Below the pieces are notes generated by a model. That model saw only the letters and a list, made by a program, of their open reading frames with translations. It was not told the DNA's origin and made no database searches. From Kiritimatiellia bacterium (GTDB lineage Bacteria; Verrucomicrobiota; Kiritimatiellia; CAIVKH01), in the NCBI GenBank assembly GCA_023953695.1, contig JAMLJG010000002.1:1-64000 (forward strand): a stretch of 64,000 bases of DNA, in the 5' to 3' direction. Shown here piece after piece: positions 17,369 to 25,874 of the stretch (within the stretch, counting starts at the first letter, position 1; the number at the start of each line of letters is the position of its first letter). The translations under genes were made by a program, and so were the position numbers.

Positions 17369-18964
17369 TCATTCCATCCTCGAAATCGGTTTCGGATCGA
17401 ACGCCTGCCGCACGCCCTCGCCAATGAACACCCCGAACAGCATCACCACAAACAGCGCCAACGCGGGATACAGCGTGAGCCACCACGCCCACGGATATTC
17501 CTGCGCCTGCGCGAGCAATTCACCCCAACTCGGCGTCGGCGGCGGCAGGCCAAAGCCGAGAAAATCCAGCGCCGCCAGCACGCCAATCGCACTGACGAGC
17601 GAGAACGGAAAGAACGTCACGAGCGGCACCAATGCATTCGGCAAAATGTGGCGAAACATAATCAGCCGAGCGGGCAATCCCTGCGCGCGCGCGGCTTCAA
17701 CAAAGGTCCACCCGCGCAATCGCAGAAACTCCGCGCGCATGTAATACGAAATGCCGATCCAGTTGAAGAGCGCGTAGCAAACCAGGAGCAACCCGAAGCC
17801 GCGCCCATAAACAGATCCCACCAGGATCAGGATGTAGAGAAACGGCAGCGCGTCCCACACCTCAATCACGCGCTGCCCCAGCAAATCGAATCGCCCGCCG
17901 TAATACCCCTGCGCAGCCCCCACCAGAGTCCCGACAAGAAGAGACGCCACAACGAGGAGAACTCCAAACGACATCGAGGTGCGAAAACCATAGATCAGTC
18001 GCGCCAACACATCGCGCCCTGCGCTATCAATTCCCAGCGGGTGCCCCGCGACGGGCCGAAAAGGAAATCGCACATCCTCCCGCTCCACTCGCACGCGATA
18101 GGGCCGATCGCCCACCCGCACGCTCACCGGATCCACCATGCGGTCAAATCGCTGCGCCGCCGCCGCCAACACACGTTCGCGACTGGCTTCATCGAGACGC
18201 TCCCACAGTGCGGGCCACTCACCCGACGCTGGCGCCAATTCCCGCGTCAGCGAAAAGCGCGTCTCGGCCTTGCGCGGCGTCCCTTCCCCAAAAGTCAGCC
18301 GAACAGTTTTGGGCTCAGACCTGCGCGGAGAAAATGGCGATAGCGAAACTTCCGCTTCCGCCCCATCGCGCCGATGCGCGAGGCCGGAGACCGCATCGCT
18401 GGCCTCGTTCCGAAATCGCCGCTCAATCCCCGCCCGCACTGTATCCGGCAGTGTCCATACGGTCGGCAGAAGAACACCCTCTTCCTCCCCATCGGCGCCC
18501 GCAAAGAAGAAGCCAGCGGAAACACCCCGCGTCACCATCAGCTCCCGAGTCACATTCACACTCGCCACGCGCGGATCCGGCGCAATCCGAACAACCACTT
18601 CATCCGGCAGCTCCACGCGCTCCGCGCGCACGATCTCCAAAGGGCCAAACGGAACCACAGGCCACAGCGCCCAGTTGTCCGAATTCGCGGAGAACCGTTC
18701 GCTTCGAACAAGCGCCTTGTAATCCATCCGCGTGTCGGGCCCCGACCCGAGCAACAGTCGCTCGGAATAGAAACGAAAGACCGGGAAATAGGAGCGCCCC
18801 TCGAAACGCAGATAGAGCGGATCCGAATTGCAGAACAGCTCCGCGCCCAAACTGAGGACGAACGCGACGGTGAGAATCGCAAACGACCACGCCGCCCGCC
18901 GAATCGCGAAAAATCGGCGGAGCCGCCGACGCGTAATAGGGTGAAACCAGTCGAGCGCCTTCAT
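17369..18964 (-). CDS. yejE: YejE-type peptide/microcin C permease with large periplasmic insertion
   Basis: The N-terminus (SLGAELFCNSDPLYLRFEG, then SYFPVFRFYSE) and the transport domain from LGIDSAGRDVLARLIYG onward match the YejE type, with the inner-membrane permease EAA-like region in VEAARAQGLPARLIMFRHILPN. The protein is 531 residues, against about 341 for E. coli YejE. The extra 190 residues (about 112-303) lie between the first helix and the transport domain, in the periplasm, and are beta-rich and polar. The ATG overlaps the yejB-like stop (ATGA). It forms the channel with YejB and is powered by OppD/OppF. Confidence 0.9.
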   Translation of the reverse strand: MKALDWFHPITRRRLRRFFAIRRAAWSFAILTVAFVLSLGAELFCNSDPLYLRFEGRSYFPVFRFYSERLLLGSGPDTRMDYKALVRSERFSANSDNWALWPVVPFGPLEIVRAERVELPDEVVVRIAPDPRVASVNVTRELMVTRGVSAGFFFAGADGEEEGVLLPTVWTLPDTVRAGIERRFRNEASDAVSGLAHRRDGAEAEVSLSPFSPRRSEPKTVRLTFGEGTPRKAETRFSLTRELAPASGEWPALWERLDEASRERVLAAAAQRFDRMVDPVSVRVGDRPYRVRVEREDVRFPFRPVAGHPLGIDSAGRDVLARLIYGFRTSMSFGVLLVVASLLVGTLVGAAQGYYGGRFDLLGQRVIEVWDALPFLYILILVGSVYGRGFGLLLVCYALFNWIGISYYMRAEFLRLRGWTFVEAARAQGLPARLIMFRHILPNALVPLVTFFPFSLVSAIGVLAALDFLGFGLPPPTPSWGELLAQAQEYPWAWWLTLYPALALFVVMLFGVFIGEGVRQAFDPKPISRME

Positions 18965-19995
18965 GACCGGAAATGGATCCGTGGATCAATCAACACATAG
19001 CAGAAATCGGAAAGAATCCGCCCCAACAATCCAAGGATCGAAGTGAGCCCCAAAATCCCCATGAACAACATGTAGTCGCGACTGACAATCGCCTCCAAAC
19101 TCAGGCGCCCCATCCCGGGAATCTCAAACACCTTCTCAATCAACACCGCGCCCGCAAACATCACCGTCAACACGCCGCCAATCCCCGTCGCAATCGGCAC
19201 CAACGCATTCCGAAGCGCATGCCGCCAAATCGCGCGGCGCAAGCTCCCACCCTTCGCCAAGACCGTCCGGACGTAGTCCTGGCTCACCTGCTCCATCATC
19301 GAGTTCTTCATCAGCAACGTCAGCACGGCAAAGTTGCCAATGGTGTAGCAAAGCACCGGAAGAAACATGTGGCGCGCGATGTCCTTCGTCTTCCCCCAAA
19401 ACGAGAGGCCATCGAAATGAATGGAGTGGAAACCCGCGGCAGGAAACCAGTCGAGCGCGAAGTCCGTCGTGCCGGAAAACAAACTCTTCAGCAGCATGCC
19501 AAAGGCAAAAGCCGGAATCGCATATCCCGTGAAGACCACCAGACTCGACACCAAATCAAACGCACTCCCGTGCCGCAGCGCCTTCGCAATGCCCAGCGGA
19601 ATACAGATCAGATAGGTCAGAAAGAGCCCGCTCAAACCAAAGATCAGCGACACGGGAAAGCGCTCGACGATGAGCTGCCACACTTTCTTGTTCGGATAGA
19701 GATACGAATCCACCGCGAGGCCCATGCGATCCGTCCACAGCCACTTCCAGTAGCGCTGCGGGATCGGTTTATCGAACCCGAAATGCGCCTCAATCGCCTT
19801 CCGCTGCTCCGGTCCAATCGCCGCGCGATCTGAGGCTCCCCGCCCCGTATCGCCCATCCCGCGCATTCGGATCAGCGTCTGCTCCACGGGTCCGCCAGGC
19901 ACAAATTGACAAATTGCAAAGCAAACGAAGGTGATTCCGATAAAGGTCGGAATGATCAGCAAAATGCGGCGGATGAAATAACTCAAACGGTCCAT
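18961..19995 (-). CDS. yejB: YejB-type peptide/microcin C permease
   Basis: The 344-residue permease follows E. coli YejB along its length: N-terminal RRILLIIPTFIGITFVCF, FGFDKPIPQRYWKWLW, GYAIPAFAFGMLL, TLLMKNSMMEQ and the cytoplasmic coupling segment ending RNALVPIATG, with the C-terminal SDFCYVLIDPRIHF. About six membrane helices are present. It sits 47 bases after yejA and overlaps yejE by four bases (ATGA), so the subunits should be made in step. Confidence 0.93.
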   Translation of the reverse strand: MDRLSYFIRRILLIIPTFIGITFVCFAICQFVPGGPVEQTLIRMRGMGDTGRGASDRAAIGPEQRKAIEAHFGFDKPIPQRYWKWLWTDRMGLAVDSYLYPNKKVWQLIVERFPVSLIFGLSGLFLTYLICIPLGIAKALRHGSAFDLVSSLVVFTGYAIPAFAFGMLLKSLFSGTTDFALDWFPAAGFHSIHFDGLSFWGKTKDIARHMFLPVLCYTIGNFAVLTLLMKNSMMEQVSQDYVRTVLAKGGSLRRAIWRHALRNALVPIATGIGGVLTVMFAGAVLIEKVFEIPGMGRLSLEAIVSRDYMLFMGILGLTSILGLLGRILSDFCYVLIDPRIHFRS

Positions 19996-20042
19996 AAGCC
20001 TGAAATGCGCAAGACCGTCAGCTTGGCGATTATTTACCGCTG

Positions 20043-21800
20043 CTACAAGCGGAACGCTTCATCAAAGTCAACCGTGGCGGGACGGCGCGGCAACGAGCGC
20101 CCCTCGGACATCGCGCCACTCAGGTCATCGGCCGAGTCGGCGTCATACCACCAAAGGCCATACGCGGCGCGCTCATCACCATACTTGCCGAGAACCGTCG
20201 CGGGCATCCCAAACTTGTTCCAATAGAGCAGTCGCGTGTAGTTGATATTCCAAAGCAGGATGTACGGAAATTCCTTCACCAGTATTCCGTCAATCTCGCG
20301 CAGAATCTCATTGCGCCGCTCCAGGTTGAACTCCGTGCGCTGCTGCGTGATCAACTCATCCACGCGCTCATTCTTGAACCCCGTGATGTTCTGCCCCGCG
20401 ACCTGATCCGCTTGCCGACTCGACCATTGATATTCCGGGTCGCGCCAAATACTGCCGCCCCACGCCGCCCAGGTCATGTCGAAGTTGAACTCGTCCATGT
20501 CCTTCATCCAGGCAGACCAATCCTTCTGCACGAGGTCTATCTCAATTCCGACATCCTTCAGATCTTCCTTGTAAATCACGAGGAACCGATCCGTCGTCGC
20601 ATCGCGCGTCAGGAAGGTGAAACGCAGCGGCTTGCCGTCCTTCTCCAACAGCCCCGTCGCCGGGTTCGCCTTCCAGCCCGCATCGGCGAGAAGCGCGCGC
20701 GCAGCCTCTTTGTCAAAGGGTACCGTCGGATTCGGACACGGATGCTCCGGCGAATACAAATCCTCGAAATAGGAGCGATGCAGGAAGTACTGATCGTACA
20801 TCAGCGTGTGGTTCATCTTTTCGCGGTTCAACAGGAGGGCCAGCGCCTTCCGCACGCGCACGTCGTCAAACGGCGCGCGCCTCATATTCATGGCAAATCC
20901 CTGAAATCCAACCGGGTTATAGTTTTGCACCTTCTGCTTCACGACCCAGTTTCGATCAAAGCGATCGCCGCTCGTCTGCGTCGCCCACTGGTGCGCCGTA
21001 TAAACCGCGAAGAAATCAACCGTCCCCTTCTTAAACGCATCGAACGCATTGTCGCGCTCCTGAAAGTACATAAAGCGAATCGAGTCGAAATTGTTCAACC
21101 CCTCATTGCGCGGATAGCCCCGCTGCCACCAATCCGAGCGACGCTCCAAGCGCGAAAAGCGACCCTCCTTCAACTCCGCCAAGCGATACGGCCCCGACAC
21201 CACGGGAAATTCAAAGTTGATCTTGTTGAAATCCAGGGACGCCATCGCGTGCTTCGGCAGGATATTCAGCCCCGCCACCGTCAGCAGGTTCTTCCAGTGG
21301 GCTTCCTTTGCGACAAAGCGAATCTGTCGCTCCCCCAACACCTCCGGCACCTCAAACCGTTCGAGGTCCACCTTGTGCGGGCCCGTCAGATTCTTCGGGT
21401 CCAGAATCGTTTGCCACGTCCACAGCACATCGTCCGCCACAATCGGCCTGCCATCGCTCCACGTCGCTTTCGGATCGAGCCACACCGTGATGACGCGCTT
21501 ATCATCCGAAACACTCCACCGCTCCGCGATCCCAGGCTCAAACTCAAACGTCAGCGGATTCATCCCCAGCAGCGTGTCAAACAAACTGCCGAACACATCT
21601 GCCGACGACACCGACGAATCGAGCAAATAGTTCAAACTTCGCGGATAAGGCCCCCCATTCACCACCAACTCGCCACCCGCCTCGGCATCCTCCGAAGCAA
21701 ATGGGCTGGGCTTCTCCTGCCACCCATCGCGCGGGAAACGATCCTCCGCCACAACCACCGATGCAGCGAGCATGCACAATAAAAACAATCGGTTCTTCAT
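20043..21800 (-). CDS. yejA: YejA-type extracellular solute-binding protein (SBP family 5)
   Basis: The 585-residue protein has a cleavable signal peptide (MKNRLFLLCMLAASVVVA, cleavage near residue 18) and no lipobox. The family 5 peptide-binding fold follows (LNYLLDSSVSSADVFGSLFD, GPYRLAELKEGRFSRLERR, RKALALLLNREKMN). Relatives deliver peptides or microcin C to YejBEF. The ATG at 21800 is six bases after GGAGG; the longer in-frame extension is not supported. It is the first gene of the transporter operon. Confidence 0.92.
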   Translation of the reverse strand: MKNRLFLLCMLAASVVVAEDRFPRDGWQEKPSPFASEDAEAGGELVVNGGPYPRSLNYLLDSSVSSADVFGSLFDTLLGMNPLTFEFEPGIAERWSVSDDKRVITVWLDPKATWSDGRPIVADDVLWTWQTILDPKNLTGPHKVDLERFEVPEVLGERQIRFVAKEAHWKNLLTVAGLNILPKHAMASLDFNKINFEFPVVSGPYRLAELKEGRFSRLERRSDWWQRGYPRNEGLNNFDSIRFMYFQERDNAFDAFKKGTVDFFAVYTAHQWATQTSGDRFDRNWVVKQKVQNYNPVGFQGFAMNMRRAPFDDVRVRKALALLLNREKMNHTLMYDQYFLHRSYFEDLYSPEHPCPNPTVPFDKEAARALLADAGWKANPATGLLEKDGKPLRFTFLTRDATTDRFLVIYKEDLKDVGIEIDLVQKDWSAWMKDMDEFNFDMTWAAWGGSIWRDPEYQWSSRQADQVAGQNITGFKNERVDELITQQRTEFNLERRNEILREIDGILVKEFPYILLWNINYTRLLYWNKFGMPATVLGKYGDERAAYGLWWYDADSADDLSGAMSEGRSLPRRPATVDFDEAFRL

Positions 21801-21870
21801 GGATCCTCCGAGACCCTCTCCTATGGAGAACATTTAAAGCAATGGCAAGCCCACTCCGCCTTGAGCGCAC

Positions 21871-21905
21871 AAAAAAGCGGGCGCGCGATTGCTCGCCCAC
21901 CCGCA
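21871..21905 (-). terminator. Intrinsic terminator after the small secreted protein gene
   Basis: On the minus strand a GC-rich hairpin (stem about seven pairs, GCGGGTG with TGCCCGC-like partner, arms near 21899-21905 and 21877-21883) is followed at once by TTTTTT (21871-21876). It lies about 20 bases after the stop at 21924 and separates that gene from the yejA operon downstream. Confidence 0.7.
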
Positions 21906-21923
21906 CTTTTCGACCCTGATTCG

Positions 21924-22295
21924 TTACGGACTAACCAGAATCTTCCAATCCTTGCCAGCGCTGCTCTTCTCATTTCCGGCCGTCTCCGAACGGTGCGGCG
22001 ACTTCTGTTCGGCGCTATTCGAAAAGGGGTTGCTCCGCGTGAACGTCCAATACGAATTGCCCAGCGCATCGCCGACCCACTTCACCCGATACATCGTTCC
22101 GCCCAAGTCATTTCCCCAAAGCCCCGCCTCCGCCTTGATCGCGGAATACTCCTTCGCAGAGAGAACTGTGAAACGCCCGATCTGATTCCAGCCATCACGC
22201 CCGTTCCTGCTTCCGATTGCGGTTGGCGACGTCGGAATCGCCATCGCAGACTGCGCCACAAGTGCAACCGCCACTGCCATCAGAAAATTCTTCAC
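21924..22295 (-). CDS. Small secreted protein of unknown function
   Basis: The 123-residue protein starts with a clear signal peptide (MKNFLMAVAVALVAQSAMA, cleavage near residue 19). The mature part of about 104 residues is polar with several aromatic residues and a charged C-terminal tail; I recognise no family. It is a single-gene unit: an intrinsic terminator follows it and the palindrome-bearing spacer precedes it. The start has a GGAGTTG-like signal upstream. Confidence 0.6.
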   Translation of the reverse strand: MKNFLMAVAVALVAQSAMAIPTSPTAIGSRNGRDGWNQIGRFTVLSAKEYSAIKAEAGLWGNDLGGTMYRVKWVGDALGNSYWTFTRSNPFSNSAEQKSPHRSETAGNEKSSAGKDWKILVSP

Positions 22296-22661
22296 CGCTC
22301 AACTCCTTGAAATTGCTTCGGATCGAATGAGTGACCCGTCATAAGTCAAGCGTTTTACCCGCTCGCCGATAAATGTCGAGTTAATCGTTTAACCTTGCGC
22401 AACATTTCCAACGATTGGAAGTCGGCCTTATTTGTATTTCCAACGCTTGGAATATGTTGCGACAGAATCAATTCAACGGCAGAAAATTGCAAAGACTGAT
22501 CTCACGCCGAGATTGTGGCCAGCGGATTGCCTCTATCCCCTCCCGCCACTGCGGCTCGGAGAGGCAGCCGGTTGAGAAAAACTAGAGGGCTCTCACCTCG
22601 CACATGCTCTTGACCGCCAGCGTGGAGCTACGCAGACTTCCCCTCTGTAGGGGGAAGTAAT
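22296..22661. other. 366-base divergent spacer with a structured repeat
   Basis: This spacer separates the minus-strand secreted protein gene from the plus-strand glycine-rich protein gene. It is more AT-rich than its surroundings at 22310-22500 and holds the paired TTCCAA/TTGGAA palindromes listed separately. I found no convincing small ORF, tRNA or classic riboswitch. Promoters for both genes are expected here but no strong -35/-10 pair stands out. Confidence 0.6.
22398..22461. repeat. Paired TTCCAA-N3-TTGGAA palindromes inside a larger inverted repeat (pair A)
   Basis: Two 15-bp palindromes, TTCCAACGATTGGAA (22406-22420) and TTCCAACGCTTGGAA (22438-22452), start exactly 32 bp apart. They are flanked by CGCAACAT (22398-22405) and its complement ATGTTGCG (22454-22461), so the whole 64-bp block is itself an imperfect inverted repeat. 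The pattern fits a tandem binding site for a dimeric regulator (three helical turns apart) or a structured RNA. A second pair occurs at 28976-29022. Confidence 0.8.
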
Positions 22662-22943
22662 ATGGACGCGAATCTCATTATTAACCTGATCAGCGGCGCC
22701 GTGGGCGGAAATGTTGCGGGCGCCCTCATGAAAAACAAGAGCCTGGGCACGCTCGGCAACTCGATTGCCGGTCTTCTCGGGGGCGGCATTGGTGGCGCGA
22801 TTCTGAAAGCGCTCGGCGTCAGCATCGGCAGCGGTGGCACTGATCTCAACTCCATCCTGGGCAGCATCGGCAGTGGCGGTGTAGGCGGCGCAATCCTTCT
22901 CATCCTCGTCGCCCTGATCAAAGGCGTAGTCGGTAAAAAATAG
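22662..22943 (+). CDS. Small glycine-rich membrane protein
   Basis: The 93 residues contain many small residues and GG motifs (LISGAVGGNVAGALM, LLGGGIGGAILKAL, GGVGGAILLILVALIKG). The pattern gives two or three glycine-zipper-like membrane helices and a short lysine tail. Similar small proteins occur in other bacteria without known function, as far as I recall. GGGGGAAG precedes the ATG. It is followed after 21 bases by the M48 protease gene, so the two are probably one unit. Confidence 0.65.
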   Translation: MDANLIINLISGAVGGNVAGALMKNKSLGTLGNSIAGLLGGGIGGAILKALGVSIGSGGTDLNSILGSIGSGGVGGAILLILVALIKGVVGKK

Positions 22944-22964
22944 GCGGCGACACTTCCATCCAAT

Positions 22965-23825
22965 ATGGGTTTCTCCGCACAGCAGTCGAGACGGCGCGGC
23001 CTTCGGCTGTTGCCAATCGTGGCCGTTGGGTTAATCCTGCTTTTTCGGTATTTTACAACCGAAACCTTTGTTAACTCAGAGACCGGCGAAGCGCACAAAG
23101 TGGCCCTATCCGTCGAACAGGAAGCCGCGCTGGGTCTCTCCAGCTACCAAGAGGTGCTTTCTCAATCGCGCGTCATCGAGTCCGGCCCCGAAGTGGACAT
23201 GGTGAAGCGCGTGGCGCATCGCCTCACGCAAGTCGTGCCCGATTCGGCCAGGAACTTCGACTGGCGCGTGTCTGTCGTGGATAGTCCGCAAGTCAACGCA
23301 TTCTGCCTGCCGGGCGGAAAGATCGTCGTGTACACAGGCATTCTGCCCGTCGCGCAGAACGAGGCAGGACTGGCCACTGTGCTGGGCCACGAGATCGCGC
23401 ACGCGACCGCGCGACACGGCGCGCAACGCGTGTTCCAACAACAGAGCCTCCAAATCGCGCTATCCGGCGCGCGGGGTGCCCTTGGCGACATGTCCATCGA
23501 ACAACAACGCGCAATCATGGGTCTGCTCGGCGCCGGCGCCCAGTATGGATTGGCCTTGCCTTTCAGTCGCGACCACGAACTCGAGGCAGATCGCCTCGGT
23601 CTCCACTATATGGCCCGCGCGGGCTACGACCCGCGCGAATCGGTCGCCTTCTGGAAGCGGATGATGGAGAACGCAGGCGACAAACCGCCAGAAATCATGT
23701 CCACCCACCCTGCCGACAGCACGCGCATCTCGCAACTCGAAGAATTGCTGCCCGAAGCCGAGGCGGAATATCAACAGCAGTCGCACCGCGCATCTGCTTA
23801 TGACACACCCACACGCACTCCGTAG
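22965..23825 (+). CDS. Membrane-anchored M48 zinc metalloprotease
   Basis: The 286-residue protein has an N-terminal membrane anchor (residues 12-30) and an M48 peptidase domain with HEIAH at 142-146 and the downstream glutamate ligand in HELEADRLGL. Relatives such as LoiP/BepA-type proteases degrade or help fold envelope proteins. The C-terminus HPADSTRISQLEELLPEAE is typical of this subgroup. It probably acts on the periplasmic face and may be co-expressed with the glycine-rich membrane protein just upstream. Confidence 0.9.
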   Translation: MGFSAQQSRRRGLRLLPIVAVGLILLFRYFTTETFVNSETGEAHKVALSVEQEAALGLSSYQEVLSQSRVIESGPEVDMVKRVAHRLTQVVPDSARNFDWRVSVVDSPQVNAFCLPGGKIVVYTGILPVAQNEAGLATVLGHEIAHATARHGAQRVFQQQSLQIALSGARGALGDMSIEQQRAIMGLLGAGAQYGLALPFSRDHELEADRLGLHYMARAGYDPRESVAFWKRMMENAGDKPPEIMSTHPADSTRISQLEELLPEAEAEYQQQSHRASAYDTPTRTP

Positions 23826-23838
23826 CCCCGCCGCGTCA

Positions 23839-24816
23839 TCAGCGGCCGAGGCGAGTGAGCAGCATATTGAAGGAAATTGAAGCCACTTCCGGCGCGCAGG
23901 CCCACAAACTGGACCGCTGAAGCAAGGGGGGCAGAAAGCGACGCGCTGCGGAGAGCTTCCGGTGCCGAAGAAATACTGTTGCCAGGAAACGCCGCCTTTC
24001 CGGCGAAAGGATGGCGGAGAGGCGCTTCGTCCACTCCTCCGGATCGAGGTCGTTCTGTTCCATCAAGTCGAGGACAAGCTGGGTGACTTTCCAATTCTCC
24101 GCGCGATGCTGCTTGCCTCTGATATCGTGGCTGATGTTGCTTCCGTGCACGCGAAACCATGCCGTGATTTGCGGCACAAAAACCAAGCCGTTCTTCGCGC
24201 TTAGCTGCGCCCAGCGCCAACAGTCGTGCGGCGAGCGACAAAGGCTCGGCACGAGCTGCGTATTCTTGAGCACGGCGCTATTGATCGCTGTGGCGGATGC
24301 GCACAGCGGCGTGCCGAAAATGGAAGTGGCAAGCGCAAGTCCCGGCTCGATAAAGATGGGCGTGGTGTCGAGGACCGGATGCGGCCAACAGGGCGCAAAG
24401 ATGTTGCGACTAATGGCGCCGCAGTCGTCGCTGAAAACAAATGCGGCACTACTGTACACGCCGGCGTTGGGATGCAGTCGGATGGCCTCTTCCATGGCGG
24501 CCAAGTGGTCGGGGCCAAACAAATTGTCATCCTCAAGCAAACAAACGTAGTCGGCCTCGGTTTCGCGCAGCACGCGAGTGAACGCTTCTTCGACGGGGAA
24601 GCGCGTCGCCTCATGACGGTAACGAATCGGCGCGCCAACAAATTCACTGAGGAGATCGGTGTCCGGCTTCGATGAATTGTCCAGAATATAGATGACATCC
24701 GCTGGGCGACGCTGGGCGAGAGCGGAGCGCAACGCCATCCGCAACATATCGGGGCGATTCATCGTCGGGATCGCAATGCCCAAGCGAATGGAAGATGTTG
24801 AAGTGTCTGAAATCAT
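23839..24816 (-). CDS. Family 2 glycosyltransferase (GT-A fold)
   Basis: The 325-residue protein opens with RLGIAIPTMNRPDMLRMAL and carries the nucleotide/metal site LLEDDNLF (DxD-like) near residue 95, as in family 2 glycosyltransferases. The C-terminal 80 residues are basic and helical. It should transfer a sugar to a surface glycan; donor and acceptor are unknown. The ATG at 24816 is chosen because the domain begins right after it; the longer upstream reading frame has no recognisable protein and runs into the transporter gene. It is convergent with the protease gene, with 13 bases between stops. Confidence 0.85.
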   Translation of the reverse strand: MISDTSTSSIRLGIAIPTMNRPDMLRMALRSALAQRRPADVIYILDNSSKPDTDLLSEFVGAPIRYRHEATRFPVEEAFTRVLRETEADYVCLLEDDNLFGPDHLAAMEEAIRLHPNAGVYSSAAFVFSDDCGAISRNIFAPCWPHPVLDTTPIFIEPGLALATSIFGTPLCASATAINSAVLKNTQLVPSLCRSPHDCWRWAQLSAKNGLVFVPQITAWFRVHGSNISHDIRGKQHRAENWKVTQLVLDLMEQNDLDPEEWTKRLSAILSPERRRFLATVFLRHRKLSAARRFLPPLLQRSSLWACAPEVASISFNMLLTRLGR

Positions 24817-24954
24817 GATTGCGGTGCCTTTGCAGCGATGCTCTCGCGGAGCCCGCCCGCTTTGACCACCGTGTCGGGTACGACGGCAGATGTGGTACTC
24901 ACTTTGCTGGCGATTTTCAACGCCGATCTCAAGATGGCGGGCAACTTGCGAGCA

Positions 24955-24972
24955 TCGAAACGAACGTTTCGA
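24955..24972. other. Perfect 8-bp inverted repeat in the spacer after the permease gene
   Basis: TCGAAACG and CGTTTCGA flank a two-base centre. It lies 26 bases after the permease stop (24999) and 138 bases before the glycosyltransferase start (24816), both on the minus strand. There is no T-run after it, so it may be an operator for the glycosyltransferase gene or a weak terminator. Confidence 0.4.
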
Positions 24973-24998
24973 CCGAAGAGCCACGGGTGGTGTGAGTA

Positions 24999-25874
24999 TT
25001 ATGCGAGAGAGCGATCCGATGAGTCCTGGCTGCGCGGATCGAGCGCATCGCGCAGCTGGTCGCCGAGGATGTTGAATGCGAGAACGAGAAGGAAGACAGC
25101 GAGGGTGACGAAGGTCATCTCCCACCAGACGCCCTGCCACAAACGGCCCCGCGCGCTGTTCAGCATCAACCCCCACGAGGGCTCTCCCTGCACGCCAATG
25201 CCGAGGAAGCTCATAAAGACCTCGGTGCCCACGGCGGCGGGAAACCGCAGGGTGAAGGTGACGATGACGATGTGGAAGACATTGGGCAGGATGTGGCGAA
25301 ATAGAATGCGTGGCGCGCTGTATCCCAATACGCGCGCGGCCTGAACGTACGCGCGATCACGGTGCTTCATCGTCTCGGCTCGGATGAGGCGGCAAATCCC
25401 GACCCACGTGGTCAACCCGATGCCGAGAAAGACGCCCGTGAGACCTTTGCCCGCCACCATCGCAATGGCGAGAATGAACAGGAGCCCCGGAATCGCGGCA
25501 AAGGTGGAATAGAGCCAGACGACGGCATCGTCTATGCGGCCGCCAAAATAGCCCGCGATCAGCCCCAGCAAAACACCAATGGGAATCGCGATGCACGACG
25601 TGATCACGCCAACGTGAAAGGCGATTCGCGTGCCCTGCACCACGCGCAAAAAGACGTCCCGCCCCAATCCGTCCGTCCCCATCCAGTGTCGCGCCGATGG
25701 AGGTTCGTATTGCTGCTCGATATCCTGGTTTTGATAGGCCGGTGTCGTATCCGTCCACTGGTGCCAACGATAGACCGACTCTCCATACAGAGCGATGAGC
25801 GCGTAGAGCAAGACGATGGCGAACGAAATGAGCGCCAGCGGCCGCCTGCGAAAGAGTTGCATGCCCCGATTCAT
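24999..25874 (-). CDS. Peptide-type ABC permease (OppC/DppC family)
   Basis: The 291-residue permease has an N-terminal membrane helix, the family start of the transport domain (HWMGTDGLGRDVFLRVVQGTR) and the coupling region VQAARVLGYSAPRILFRHILPN, with about six helices. The ATG overlaps the upstream permease stop as ATGA, so the two subunits are coupled. It forms a channel with the next permease and receives substrate from the lipoprotein encoded first in the unit. No ATPase gene follows. Confidence 0.9.
   Translation of the reverse strand: MNRGMQLFRRRPLALISFAIVLLYALIALYGESVYRWHQWTDTTPAYQNQDIEQQYEPPSARHWMGTDGLGRDVFLRVVQGTRIAFHVGVITSCIAIPIGVLLGLIAGYFGGRIDDAVVWLYSTFAAIPGLLFILAIAMVAGKGLTGVFLGIGLTTWVGICRLIRAETMKHRDRAYVQAARVLGYSAPRILFRHILPNVFHIVIVTFTLRFPAAVGTEVFMSFLGIGVQGEPSWGLMLNSARGRLWQGVWWEMTFVTLAVFLLVLAFNILGDQLRDALDPRSQDSSDRSLA

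Noticed and set aside
15883-18343. Long plus-strand frames opposite the oppD/oppF and yejE-like genes
   Set aside because: Antisense to intact transporter genes; no recognisable protein features.
22398-22461. CRISPR-like repeat-spacer array
   Set aside because: Only two short palindromic units occur here and two at 28976-29022; no cas genes and no regular longer array.
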